From: JAKFWF01 sp963732635
GTDB taxonomy: Bacteria; Pseudomonadota; Alphaproteobacteria; Rhizobiales; Hyphomicrobiaceae
Assembly: GCA_963732635.1 (NCBI GenBank)
Contig: CAVTAL010000033.1
Coordinates: 1-64,000 of the forward strand
Direction of reading: 5' to 3'
DNA: 64,000 nt
Part shown: positions 37,262 to 47,578 of the stretch, one piece after another
How the letters are laid out: each line of letters starts with the position of its first letter
Position numbering within the stretch: the stretch's first letter is position 1
Notes under the pieces: generated by a model
Seen by the model: the letters and a program-made list of their open reading frames with translations, nothing else
What the model was told of the DNA's origin: nothing
Databases searched by the model: none
Position numbers and translations under genes: made by a program

Positions 37262-37656
37262 ATGAAAGGCTTCGTGAAGAACCTCGAGGCTACTGGCTGT
37301 CGAGAATTCGAATTTCAGGCAGGTGCTCTACACCGCCCGGAATTGCCAGCTCGTCGTCATGTCGCTGAAGCCCGGCGAAGACATCGGCATGGAAACCCAC
37401 AAGCTCGATCAGTTCTTCCGGGTGGAACAAGGGACCGGCGAGGCGATCCTGGATGGCGTCACCCAAGGCAATCTGTGGCGGTTCAGCGATCATCGTACCT
37501 GCCGGCACGAAGCACAACAACGTCAACACCGGAAAACGCCCGCTCAAATTCTACACTGATCTACGCGCCGCCCAACCATCGTGACGGTGTGATCCACCCC
37601 ACACGGGCCGACGCCAGAAGGACAGCGAGCACTTCGAAGGCAAGACGACGGAATAG
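37262..37656 (+). CDS. Cupin-domain protein (three frameshifts)
   Basis: Small single-cupin protein of about 130 residues, resembling mannose-6-phosphate-isomerase-type cupins. ATG 37262 has AGGAG 8-12 bases upstream. The sequence must be joined from several frames: MKGFVKNLE; NFRQVLYTARNCQLVVMSLK with PGEDIGMETHKLDQFFRVEQ (cupin motif 1, His/Glu/His); then PAGTKHN after a shift near 37470-37500 (motif 2); then TLYAPPNHRDGVIHPTRADA (the family C-terminus), and a last shift before EGKTTE and the TAG at 37654. Four indels in 395 bases is remarkable for a recognisably intact domain. Binding a divalent metal is expected; the role is unknown. Confidence 0.7.
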
Positions 37657-37710
37657 GCATCGTCCGCTCCCATGTTGAAGACAGTTGCTTGAACAGGAGA
37701 ACACTCGGCC

Positions 37711-38178
37711 ATGAAGCCAATTCGAACCTGGGTGCTCATTGCCGACGGCGCACGGGCGCGCATTCTCGAAAACGATGGACCGGGCCGCGGCGTGATCGCC
37801 AATGACCGGCTCGTCTTCGAAGGCGATCACGCCGCTACGCATGATATCGTTTCCGACCGGGAAGGCCGCAGTTACAGCAGCCACGGACAGGGACGTTCAG
37901 CGATCGACGCCAGGACCGATCCGCATCGGGAACTCAAGAGGTCATTTGCACATCATCTGGCGGACGTGCTGGCACACGAGCTCGAACAAAACTCCTACGA
38001 TCGGCTGATCATCATCGCTGCGCCCGTGACGCTCGGCGATCTGCGCGCTGCGCTGTCGCAGAAGGTCGTCGCCCGCGTATCCGCCGAAGTCGCCAAGGAT
38101 CTGACGAAGCTGCCCAACGACGAAGTGTCGCGCCATCTGGAAAACGTGCTCTCATCGTCCCCACATGATGGCAGTTGA
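37711..38178 (+). CDS. Host-attachment family protein (pfam Host_attach-like)
   Basis: 155 residues, intact, with AGGAG ahead of ATG 37711. Features are TWVLIADGARARILENDGPG at the N-terminus, a short linker with SDREGRSYSSHG, and C-terminal LAHELEQNSYDRLIIIAAPV and LPNDEVSRHL. The family was named from a plant-attachment locus in Agrobacterium and resembles release-factor/archaeal-peptide-release (eRF1-like) folds; biochemical role unknown. It lies between the cupin and the exporter operon, 33 bases before the latter, so it may share transcription. Confidence 0.85.
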   Translation: MKPIRTWVLIADGARARILENDGPGRGVIANDRLVFEGDHAATHDIVSDREGRSYSSHGQGRSAIDARTDPHRELKRSFAHHLADVLAHELEQNSYDRLIIIAAPVTLGDLRAALSQKVVARVSAEVAKDLTKLPNDEVSRHLENVLSSSPHDGS

Positions 38179-38211
38179 ACAGTCCCCTCAGTTCCAGGGA
38201 ATTAGCACGAA

Positions 38212-39552
38212 ATGAAATCCGCGCTTGTGTTGCGCTTACCCGAGCCAAGTCCCGCCACTCAGCCGCCGCCGAACAAGCACCCCTTGGAGCGAATTGCGGA
38301 TCAGTTGCGGCAGCGCCTGGGGCCGTTTGCGCAGGCGCTATGGCAGCACAAGTGGCTGGCGCTGTCGGTCGTTGCCGCACTTAGCCTCGCCATTGTATTC
38401 GGGCCGACGCTCATTCTAGGTCCCCGTGTCGTGGCCGAGAGTGCCGTGCGTGCCCTGTTCTTGCAGACAGTCGTCGCAAGCGGCCATGTCGAGGCGCCGT
38501 TTCGCGTCAATATCGGCAGCCAGATCACCGCCGTGGTCGCGAGCGTGCCCGTGGTCGAGGGCCAGATCATGAAGGCGGGCGAGCCGCTGATCGTGCTCGA
38601 TGACCGCGAGTTGCGGGCGACGGTCCTCCAGGCCGAGGGTGTCGTCGCCCAGGCCGAAGCGCGCATACGCCAGATGACGGAATTGACGCTGCCGGCCGCA
38701 CAACAATCGCTGAAGCAGGCGCAAGCGACCCTGACCAATGCGCAGCAGGCTTATGACCGCGCCCTGAAGCTCAACAAGGACGGCTATCGCAACCCGCGTG
38801 ACGCTCGACGATGCGACCCGGGCGCTGGACGTCGCCAAGGCCCAGACCAAAAGTGCCGAACTGCAACTGGCCACCGCGCAGCCCGGCGGCAGCGACTACG
38901 TCATGGCCGAAACGCAACTCGCCCAGGCGCGCGCGAGCCTCGCCTCGGCTCAATCGCGACTGAGCTATACCGTGATAAGGCGCCGCGCGACGGCGTCTTG
39001 ATTTCGCGCAACGTCGAGAAGGGCAACACGGTGGCGCCACCGACCACACTGATGGTGCTGTCGCCGGACGGCGAGATCCAGCTGGTGGTGCAGATCGACG
39101 AGAAGAACCTAGGCCTGATCGCGCTCGGCCAGCAGGCCATCGCATCGGCCGATGCCTACGCCAAGCAAACCTTTCCCGCCGAAGTATTCTACGTCAATCC
39201 CGGCATCGACCTGCAGCGCGCTTCCGTCGAGGTCAAGCTGCGGGTGCCGAAGCCGCCGGACTATCTGCGCCAGGATATGACGGTTTCGGTCGACATTGAA
39301 GTCGCGCGGCGGGAAAACGCCGTGACTTTGCCAGCCGGCAGCATCCACGGCATCGCCGGTCCCAAGCCTTGGGTGATGAAGGTCGTCGGCGGCCGCGCCA
39401 CACGGCAGCCGGTTGCGGTCGGCATCGTGAGCGGCGGCAAGGCGGAGATCGTTTCTGGGCTCGACGCCGATGATCTCGTGATCCCGGCCGACCAATACCG
39501 CGATCAAGGTCGGCCAGCGCGTCAGGGCGAGCGCGCCGGTCGCGGTCGCGCC

Positions 39553-39556
<4 letters not shown>
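38212..39556 (+). CDS. MacA/HlyD-type membrane-fusion protein of an ABC exporter (three frameshifts)
   Basis: Adaptor anchored by one N-terminal helix (WLALSVVAALSLAIVFGPTL) with a periplasmic biotinyl-lipoyl-like domain (VEAPFRVNIGSQITAVVASV, VVEGQIMKAGEPLIVLDD). A coiled coil follows (QQSLKQAQATLTNAQQAYDR and TLDDATRALDVAKAQTKSAE), then a beta-barrel (LISRNVEKGNTVAPPTTL). The frame is interrupted near 38797, 38985 and 39500. The joined protein is about 445 residues and ends at the TGA 39554, which overlaps the permease start (GTGA). First gene of the adaptor-permease-ATPase operon. The exported substrate is unknown. Confidence 0.85.
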
Positions 39557-40772
<1,216 letters not shown>

Positions 40773-40780
<8 letters not shown>

Positions 40781-41472
40781 ACACCCTCCCGTCGTCCGGT
40801 TGATCGGCGTGAAGAAGGCCTACAACGTCGGCACTCCAGTCGAAGTCGAGGTGCTGCACGGCATCGATCTGGAATTGCAGCGCGGCGAATTCGTGGCCCT
40901 GACCGGCCCGTCCGGCTCGGGCAAGAGCACCCTGCTCAACATCATCGGACTGCTCGACCGGCCGACGTCGGGCCGGCTGTTCATCGGCGATCGCGAGACC
41001 GGCGAATTGAACGATACCGAATTGACCAAGCTGCGCGGTCACAGCATCGGCTTCATTTTCCAGTCGCACTACCTGATCTCGGCGTTCACGGCGCTGGAAA
41101 ACGTGATGATCCCGCAGCTCGTCGAAAGCAAATTTCCCGAACGAGGCGATGCGCGAGCGGGCAGCCGAACTCCTGGCCGAAGTCGAATTGACCAAGTGGC
41201 AGAACAACCTTTCGAGCAACATGTCGGGCGGCCAGCAGCAGCGGGTTGCGATCGCGCGGTCGCTGGCGATGAACCCAGCGTTGATCCTCGCCGACGAGCC
41301 GACCGGCAACCTCGATACCAAATCGGCCGACACGGTGATCGAGATGATGCGCAAGGTGAACCGCACCAACGGCACGACGTTCCTGATCGTCACCCACAAC
41401 ATGGACATCGCGCACCGCTGCGACCGCATCGTCGATGTCGTCGACGGCCAGATCGTCAAGACTGCAAAGTGA
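40773..41472 (+). CDS. ABC exporter ATPase, LolD/MacB type (one frameshift)
   Basis: About 232 residues joined, from GTG 40773 inside the permease stop region. Walker A is LTGPSGSGKSTLLNIIGLLD, the Q loop is FIFQSHYLISAFTALENV, the signature is SGGQQQRVAIARSLAMNP, and Walker B with the catalytic Glu is LILADEPTGNLDT. The H loop is IVTHNMDIAH. The frame breaks near 41140 at an AAATTTCCC run; deleting one base restores KFPNEAMRERAAELL. This homopolymer context points to sequence error rather than decay. Energises the FtsX-like permease. Confidence 0.9.
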
Positions 41473-41477
41473 GCCTC

Positions 41478-41954
41478 TCAGTGCAGGGTCGTGTCGACAC
41501 GGCTTGCGGCGCGGGCGATCACGATCTCCTCGTCGGTGGGCACGACCAGCACATCGACCGCTGCGCCATCGGCACTGATCCTGGTCTGGTCCGCGGCATT
41601 CGCGGCGTGATCGAGCGTGATGCCGGCCCAGCCGCCAGCCTCGCAGATCCGTCGCCGCATGCCTGGTGAATGTTCGCCGATACCGGCGGTGAAGACGAGG
41701 ACATCCAGGCCGCCGAGTGCCGCGATCAGGCCACCCAACTCCCTGACCGCACGATAAGCGAACAAGTCGAGCGCCAGTGCCGCGCGCGGATCGTCGCTCG
41801 CTTCCAGGACACGGACGTCACTGCTGATACCCGACACGCCGAGCAGCCCCGATTTATTGTAGAGCAGGTCGGTCACATCCTCGACCGACAGCCCCATACG
41901 ACCGATCAGATGCAGCACGACGCCGGCATCGAGGGCGCCGCACCGCGCCCCCGT
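41478..41954 (-). pseudogene. Acetate kinase C-terminal remnant
   Basis: About 159 residues matching the C-terminal part of acetate kinase (AckA, about 400 residues): TGARCGALDAGVVLHLIGRM, LYNKSGLLGVSGISSDVRVL, LGGLDVLVFTAGIGEHSP and VVPTDEEIVIARAAS to the natural end. The N-terminal 240 residues, with the phosphate-binding and much of the acetate site, are absent. Beyond 41954 the sequence is unrelated in all frames. So it is a 5'-deleted gene, not a frameshift. It is convergent with the exporter ATPase, six bases apart. No pta partner nearby. Confidence 0.85.
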
Positions 41955-42178
41955 GCACCCGCAAAAAACCCAACTTCGTGTCGCAACACCGCTGTGGAAC
42001 TTCCCACCGACCTACCTACTGTCTTCTGGCGGTGACGACTGGAAAATGAGCTGGACCAAGGCCGACTTGGGGTTACTTGATCAACCTGAAGATGCAACTG
42101 TACCACTCGCGGATTTTCGCTGAGAATTTGCTGGACCGGCGAATCCACTTATGGGCGTGGCACCAATAGGGCCGATCA

Positions 42179-42922
42179 ATGACACTTTCCCTAAGCGAGC
42201 GTCTCACAATGCTAACCGTGCCATCTGCGCTCTACTACCGGCACAAAATCGCGGGCGAAGCACTTTGGGGCGAGCACGAATTATATTTGCTAGACGAGCT
42301 GATGCAGCATGGGGGAACCGCAATAGATGTCGGTGCCAACAAAGGTTTTTTTGCTTTTGCCTTCTCCCGAATTGTCGACCGCGTCGAGGCATTCGAACCC
42401 AATCCGGATTATGCCCGTTTCGCGCGGCGGATGCTGGGGGGCCGAGCACATGTTCATGAGATCGCGCTATCGAACGAAGTCGGCACGGCAGAATTCGTCG
42501 TCCCTTTGGCGGAAAACGGGGCAGCCCTGCATCTCGGTGGCAAGTTGTCGAGCGTCGTTGCACACCAATCCAATTCGATGAGTTTCAAGGTGCAGGTTCG
42601 TACACTCGACAGCTATGCGTTTGAAAACGTACGTGCCATAAAAGTCGATGTCGAAGGTAGCGAGATGGAAGTACTTGAGGGCGGTCGGCAGACAATTGCC
42701 AAGTGGCGCCCGCCGCTGATTGTGGAACTGTTGACCGGAACTTATTCCGATCCGATCGCCACAGCCGAGACAATCTGCGATATGTTCGCCTACACGCCTT
42801 GGCTGGTCACGAAAGACCATGAAGTCGTCGATGCTCTCCCGGTGATGCGGGGTCTGGACAGCAACACGACTTGGGGCTCGCCAATACGCAACCGTAACGT
42901 ATTGTTCCTCCCCCGAGACTGA
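42179..42922 (+). CDS. FkbM-family methyltransferase
   Basis: 247 residues, intact. The SAM site is AIDVGANKGFFAFAFSRIV (about 48-66), followed by the acidic VEAFEPNP. The family signature near the C-terminal third is VRAIKVDVEGSEMEVLEGG, and PPLIVELL follows. FkbM enzymes O-methylate sugars, glycans or polyketide-type acceptors. The codon use appears a little less GC-rich than neighbours. It lies upstream of the small EcfG-type genes and manA operon but has no overlap with them. Acceptor unknown. Confidence 0.88.
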   Translation: MTLSLSERLTMLTVPSALYYRHKIAGEALWGEHELYLLDELMQHGGTAIDVGANKGFFAFAFSRIVDRVEAFEPNPDYARFARRMLGGRAHVHEIALSNEVGTAEFVVPLAENGAALHLGGKLSSVVAHQSNSMSFKVQVRTLDSYAFENVRAIKVDVEGSEMEVLEGGRQTIAKWRPPLIVELLTGTYSDPIATAETICDMFAYTPWLVTKDHEVVDALPVMRGLDSNTTWGSPIRNRNVLFLPRD

Positions 42923-43244
42923 CCCTCCCTAGGTCATCTGCACGCAGGGATTTTTTGGTTCAGAGCATGGCAGCCATCCGCCAGATACAAACTGCCCACT
43001 TGCTCGGCAGCTAAGCTCAGGGACCGACGGATCGAATATTACGCAGTACTGGTGGGTGCGGGCCAAGTGCTACCGTTGCGGCGTGGGCACACGAAATTTG
43101 ACCATGATCGACCGTCTTGTAGATCTTCGTGTCCATTCTTTAACGCGCGCCGCCGGCCCATTTTCAGCACCGTGCTCCGGTCGGCATGAACCGACAATCG
43201 GCCCGCCGCGTCCAACTCAATGGAAGCAAGGTCACTGTGCGGCC
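42923..43244. other. Gene-free stretch before a putative EcfG promoter
   Basis: No supportable gene in these 320 bases. It ends at the GGAAC element described next. Confidence 0.4.
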
Positions 43245-43270
43245 GGAACCATCAGCAGCCCTTGGCCGTT
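43245..43270 (+). promoter_or_regulatory. EcfG-type stress promoter candidate (GGAAC-N17-CGTT)
   Basis: GGAAC at 43245-43249 and CGTT at 43267-43270 with 17 bases between, one more than the commonest spacing. It lies 30 bases before ATG 43301 with a GGAG ribosome site between. This is the third such element in 6.4 kb. Confidence 0.45.
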
Positions 43271-43300
43271 TCAGACCAATCAGTCAGTCGGAGCGTACCC

Positions 43301-43543
43301 ATGGACACCGCGGCGGAAGACCAACTGAATGCCGCCCTGACAGTGCGGCGCCGTTTTCAGGCCGAACTCATCGCCAGCGACGCCACCGCCGGCGCCCCAA
43401 CATCGCTGCAGGTCGCGCGCCTCAGGCTGAAACTCCGGCACCTCGATATCATGATTGCCCGTTTCGAGCAGGAGCTTGGGCAATCAGGCTGGTGGAATGT
43501 GCGCCTAGTGGGCGGACAAGCCGACCATCAGATGACGGCCTGA
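43301..43543 (+). CDS. Small hypothetical helical protein
   Basis: 80 residues from ATG 43301, with GGAG 9-12 bases upstream and a putative EcfG promoter before that. Mostly amphipathic helix: EDQLNAALTVRRRFQAELIA, then SLQVARLRLKLRHLDIMIAR and FEQELG. Leu/Arg-rich heptad-like spacing suggests a coiled coil or helical hairpin. No known family recognised. Size and promoter fit small general-stress-response products of alphaproteobacteria; function unknown. Confidence 0.55.
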   Translation: MDTAAEDQLNAALTVRRRFQAELIASDATAGAPTSLQVARLRLKLRHLDIMIARFEQELGQSGWWNVRLVGGQADHQMTA

Positions 43544-43854
43544 GCCGTCTTCCCGTTTGTAATTGTGTGGCGGCTCTTGCGAGCATCTTCCGTTGCTTGC
43601 TGACAAGCGCCCATAAAAATGGCGAACCTCGTGTTTCCAAAAGGCCCGCCATGACAATCGTCACAGCTTACCAAGCGTTGTAGTGCCAAGACATACTGCC
43701 AGCGTGATACCAGCCGAACCGGTTGCCTTCGCGGTGCCAGCCCCGGCCATTGCCCGACGGCCGATCAGGATGGCACACGAGCCTCTTTTCGCCGCGCTGG
43801 TAGGTCCACTTGTTGTCTACCCAGTGGCAATCGCTCCGGCGTTGGCAACGAAGC

Positions 43855-43879
43855 GGAACTTTCAGCCATACGCGCCGTT
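43855..43879 (+). promoter_or_regulatory. EcfG general-stress promoter, copy A (GGAAC-N16-CGTT)
   Basis: Exact match to the alphaproteobacterial EcfG consensus: GGAAC 43855-43859, 16-base spacer, CGTT 43876-43879. The spacer nearly equals that of copy B at 49565. Followed nine bases later by the ATG of a frameshifted small ORF. Confidence 0.75.
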
Positions 43880-43887
43880 AGGCTTTC

Positions 43888-43941
43888 ATGAGCATAATTT
43901 TCGAGGAACTGGGCCCGGACTGCGGTCACAATACAGAGGCG
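43888..43941 (+). pseudogene. Frameshifted remnant of small EELGP protein
   Basis: ATG 43888 opens MSIIFEELGP, the same start as the intact ORF at 49595. A missing base then throws it out of frame. With the base restored, LRSQYRG follows and similarity ends. Inactive duplicate. Confidence 0.6.
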
Positions 43942-44301
43942 ACATACGACAGTCGTGCTTCACCGTCGGACTAATATCGACGGTGTCGGCCGGCTGCTGC
44001 CACCGGAACGTATCTGGTCCACAGACGAGGCCTAGGTCGACGGGCTCTCGATTGTTGCCCATCGCCGCATGCAAACGGCGATCCTGGTGTCTGCGGGTGT
44101 GGCCTTGGAGGCTGGTCGGCAAATCGTGGTCATTGAGTTGGTCATACTCCAGACGGAGCTGTGTCGCGACGCACAAACGGGAAACATCGGCAGCGAAGTC
44201 TAGGTAACGAATGGCCGTGACAATGTTGATCTCCGAATTTTTTTCCGGAGGTGCCGCCGTACTGGGCGTCGTCTCAAACCCCTGACCCGAGGCACCCGAC
44301 G

Positions 44302-45237
44302 ATGGCGATCGAACGCGCACACGTTGCAGTTCACCCGAAACCGTGGGGTGTCACGGACCTGCGCCCTTGGAGCGACGCGGGTGACGGTGCCGTTCGGATC
44401 GGCGAAGTGAGCTTCGAGCGCACTGATCGAACTGCCCCAGCGACATCCCTTCTGCTCAAACTGTTGTTCACCAGCGAGCCGCTTTCGATCCAGGTACATC
44501 CGGATGACAATTACGCGCGCTCAATCGGGTTGCCGAACGGCAAGAGCGAGGCGTGGTATGTTCTCGACGCTGCACCCGGGGCCAAGGTGGCGGTTGGGCT
44601 GAAGGCACCGCTCCACCAAGACCAACTGCGCCAAGCTATCAACGACGGCTCGATTGCGAACCTTGTCGACTGGCAGCCCGTGAAAGCGGGAGACATCATC
44701 GCGGTCCCGGCCGGCACAATCCATGCGATCGGGGCAGGCGTGGTCATCGCCGAAATCCAGCAGCGCAGCGATGCCACGTTCCGTCTGTTCGATCACGGAC
44801 GCGCGCGCGCCTTGCACATCGACGATGCCCTGGCGGTTGCGGTTCGCACACTTCCCGATGTTCAGCCCGAATCCAAGCGACTTACAGCAGAGCGGACACT
44901 GCTCGCCGACGAAGCGCACTTCATCCTGGAGCATATCGTGCTCGCGTCCGGCTCCAAGTGGTGCCTCGACGCTGCACGGGAGACTTGGCTGGTCGTGCTC
45001 GACGGCATCGTCGATGCAGGCTCCTACGACTTGGTTCGCGGCGATGCAATCTTCGCTCGAGACGAGCGGGTCGATCTGAGCGTCGGGCGTAGCGGCTTGA
45101 AATGCCTCGTCGCCTACACCGGGGCGGGAGGGCCGCTGCCGCTGCTGTTGCAGCGGATTGTACAGCACGGCGCGAGGGACGCCGCCCCGCCGGGAAATCA
45201 TCCTGGCGCTTACCTACAGATCGGATCGCACTCATGA
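44302..45237 (+). CDS. manA: Mannose-6-phosphate isomerase, class I
   Basis: 311 residues from ATG 44302. Type I phosphomannose isomerase converting fructose-6-P and mannose-6-P, feeding GDP-mannose synthesis. Zinc-site motifs are SIQVHPDD (Gln/His) and the later GKSEAWYVLDA (Glu), and the metal-binding His is in VPAGTIHAIGAGVVIAEIQQ. YSD-type sequence is replaced by RSDATFRLFDHGR. Length is on the short side for the class. The TGA overlaps the glycosyltransferase ATG, so it heads a three-gene mannose-related operon. Intact. Confidence 0.9.
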   Translation: MAIERAHVAVHPKPWGVTDLRPWSDAGDGAVRIGEVSFERTDRTAPATSLLLKLLFTSEPLSIQVHPDDNYARSIGLPNGKSEAWYVLDAAPGAKVAVGLKAPLHQDQLRQAINDGSIANLVDWQPVKAGDIIAVPAGTIHAIGAGVVIAEIQQRSDATFRLFDHGRARALHIDDALAVAVRTLPDVQPESKRLTAERTLLADEAHFILEHIVLASGSKWCLDAARETWLVVLDGIVDAGSYDLVRGDAIFARDERVDLSVGRSGLKCLVAYTGAGGPLPLLLQRIVQHGARDAAPPGNHPGAYLQIGSHS

Positions 45238-47537
45238 GTAAGTTACGCAGCGTTGCCTTCATAGGTAATCACCTGCCGCGCCGTTGTGGCATTGCAACCT
45301 TTACGCACGATCTCCATAGCGCAGTTGCGACCGCTCGCCCTGACCTCGATACGAGTGTGGTTGCCTTGAATGATCGGGGCAACAGCTACAGCTATCCACC
45401 CGCCGTTCGCTTCCAAATTCGCGATGATATCGTCGGCGACTACAGCAAGGCGGCCGCGGCCATCAACGGCGGCGGCTTTGATGTCGCCTGCCTGCAGCAT
45501 GAATACGGAATTTTCGGCGGCGCGGGTGGCAGCAACATCCTCGAACTTCTGCCACAGTTGAAGATGCCGATTGTGACGACACTGCACACTATCCTCGCCG
45601 AGCCATCGTCGACGCAGCGCGCAGTGCTCGATCAGGTGATCGATGCATCATCGAAGCTCGTTGTCATGTCCGAGAAGGGCCAACAATTCCTGCGCACAGT
45701 ACATGATGTCCCAGCATCCAAGATCGAGATCATCCCACACGGTATTCCCGAGTATCCATTCATCGAGCCGCTGCATGCGAAGGCCAAGTTAGGCTACACA
45801 GGGCGCACTGTGATCTTGACCTTTGGATTGCTGTCGCCAAGCAAAGGCATCGAGACGGTGATCGATGCAATGCCCGCGATCCTGCAGTCCTGTCCAAACG
45901 CAGTGTATGTCGTGCTCGGCGCGACCCACCCGAACCTCTTTCGTGATCAAGGCGAAGCCTATCGCGAAAGCCTGGTTGCGCGAGCACACGATCTTGGTGT
46001 CGTCAACCACGTCGCGTTCTGCAACCAATTCGTCGATCAGGCGACGCTGCTCGACTACATCTCGATGTGCGATGTCTACGTCACGCCCTACCTCAATGAA
46101 GCGCAGATGACATCCGGCACGCTCGCCTACAGCTTCGGTCTCGGCAAGGCTGTGGTGTCGACGCCCTATTGGCACGCCCAGGAGCTTCTGGCCAACGGGC
46201 GCGGCATCTTGGTGCCGTTCGGAGACGCGTCGGCGATCGGCGCCGAGATCTCCGGGCTGCTCACCAACGATGTCCGGCGTCACGCCATGCGCAAGCGAGC
46301 ATATGCTAATAGCCGGTCGATGGTGTGGTCCCAGACAGCGAAGAACTATGTCGCGGTATTCGATGCGGCATTGGAAACAAGCCACCCCGACAGCGGTCGA
46401 ATGAGCAAGCCTGCAAAGCTGCAGTCTGGCGACCGCCGCGAGGCGTTCGCTGTGCCAAGCCTTACGACAAATCATCTCCTCTCGATGTGCGACAGCACCG
46501 GCCTGCTGCAGCATGCCGTGCACTGCGTTCCTGATCGCTCGCACGGCTATTGCGTCGATGATAACGCGCGCGCTTTACTGCTCGCCTGCGCCCTAGCCGA
46601 TAGCGGAGAGGCGCCGTTGTCCGAAAAACTGGTGACGCGCTTTGCCGCATTCATCGAGCACGCCTGGAACCCCGATACGCAGCGTTTCCGCAACTTCATG
46701 AGCTACGACAGGAAATGGCTTGAGCCTGTCGGCTCCGAGGATAGCCACGGCCGGACGCTATGGGCGCTAGCGGAGTGCGCCGCAACGGACACCAATCCAT
46801 CGCGGTGTCTGTGGGCCGCAAGCCTCTTCAAGAAGGCGCTGCCCGCCGTCGAACAGTTTACATCGCCGCGCGCTTGGGGGTTCACGTTGCTGGGGCTAGA
46901 CGCATTTTGCGCCACGATCGGCGGCGAACAATCAGCAAACCGCATGCGGCGCCTGCTTGCCGATCGGCTGCTGGCATTGTTGGCGGCAAACACAGTGGGT
47001 CGTTGGCACTGGTTTGAGAACGTGCTCGCCTATGACAACGCCAGATTGCCGCAGGCAATGATCAAAGCCGGCATTGCAACGGGGACCCGCGCCTACACCG
47101 AGGCTGGGCTGTCCTCGCTACGCTGGCTCATGACACAGCAGACTGCGGCGTCCGGCTGCTTTCGCCCGGTCGGCTCGGACAGCTTCGGCAATATCCGACA
47201 GAAGCCTGAGAAATTCGATCAACAGCCGATCGAGGCGGCTGCGACAATTGCGGCTTGTCGTGCCGCAGCCCAGGCCGACGGCAGCATCGAATGGCCGGCT
47301 GGAACCAAAGCGGCATTCAACTGGTTCCTTGGCGCGAATGACCTTCAAATTCCCTTAGCGGACCTCACGACCGGTGGCTGTCTCGATGGCCTGCACGCCG
47401 ATAGACCGAACCAGAACATGGGGGCCGAGTTTGTGCTATCGTACCTGCTGGCGCTGGTCGATATCCGCCGACTGGCCCGCGCGGTCGACGCCCAGGAAAA
47501 CCCCACGCTTTTCCCAACACTGGCTTTGAGTGCCTGA
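45234..47537 (+). CDS. GT4-family glycosyltransferase fused to a C-terminal (alpha/alpha)-barrel-like domain
   Basis: 767 residues from ATG 45234 (4-base overlap with manA). Residues about 1-400 are a GT-B glycosyltransferase: FIGNHLPRRCGIATFTHDLH, the donor-binding ILTFGLLSPSKGIETVIDAM, and the late EX7E-type region TPYLNEAQMTSGTLAYSFGL. Residues about 430-767 form a separate helical domain: HGYCVDDNARALLLACALAD, GRTLWALAECAATD and AWGFTLLGLDAF. These repeats resemble (alpha/alpha)6 glycosidase barrels. With manA before and GH130 after, it probably builds or trims a mannoside. Intact; fusion is the notable feature. Confidence 0.85.
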   Translation: MSKLRSVAFIGNHLPRRCGIATFTHDLHSAVATARPDLDTSVVALNDRGNSYSYPPAVRFQIRDDIVGDYSKAAAAINGGGFDVACLQHEYGIFGGAGGSNILELLPQLKMPIVTTLHTILAEPSSTQRAVLDQVIDASSKLVVMSEKGQQFLRTVHDVPASKIEIIPHGIPEYPFIEPLHAKAKLGYTGRTVILTFGLLSPSKGIETVIDAMPAILQSCPNAVYVVLGATHPNLFRDQGEAYRESLVARAHDLGVVNHVAFCNQFVDQATLLDYISMCDVYVTPYLNEAQMTSGTLAYSFGLGKAVVSTPYWHAQELLANGRGILVPFGDASAIGAEISGLLTNDVRRHAMRKRAYANSRSMVWSQTAKNYVAVFDAALETSHPDSGRMSKPAKLQSGDRREAFAVPSLTTNHLLSMCDSTGLLQHAVHCVPDRSHGYCVDDNARALLLACALADSGEAPLSEKLVTRFAAFIEHAWNPDTQRFRNFMSYDRKWLEPVGSEDSHGRTLWALAECAATDTNPSRCLWAASLFKKALPAVEQFTSPRAWGFTLLGLDAFCATIGGEQSANRMRRLLADRLLALLAANTVGRWHWFENVLAYDNARLPQAMIKAGIATGTRAYTEAGLSSLRWLMTQQTAASGCFRPVGSDSFGNIRQKPEKFDQQPIEAAATIAACRAAAQADGSIEWPAGTKAAFNWFLGANDLQIPLADLTTGGCLDGLHADRPNQNMGAEFVLSYLLALVDIRRLARAVDAQENPTLFPTLALSA

Positions 47538-47578
47538 CGTCCATCATTTAAGCTTTACTACTACGGGGGCTACTCGAA

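Larger units (their letters stand above)
43855..43941 (+). repeat. 87-base direct repeat, copy A (promoter plus small-ORF start)
   Basis: Aligns end to end with 49565-49652. Shared exact blocks include GAGGAACT and GCGGTCACAATACAG. Copy A is one base shorter, which breaks its reading frame after EELGP. Confidence 0.8.
43544..44301. other. Region with decayed copy of the EcfG small-ORF module, otherwise gene-free
   Basis: Apart from the promoter and short remnant at 43855-43941 there is no supportable gene. A leftward frame 43886-44320 is open but lacks family features. The manA start at 44302 closes the stretch. Confidence 0.5.

Noticed and set aside
43886..44320. Leftward 144-residue frame before manA
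   Set aside because: No domain; overlaps the repeat and a real promoter on the other strand.
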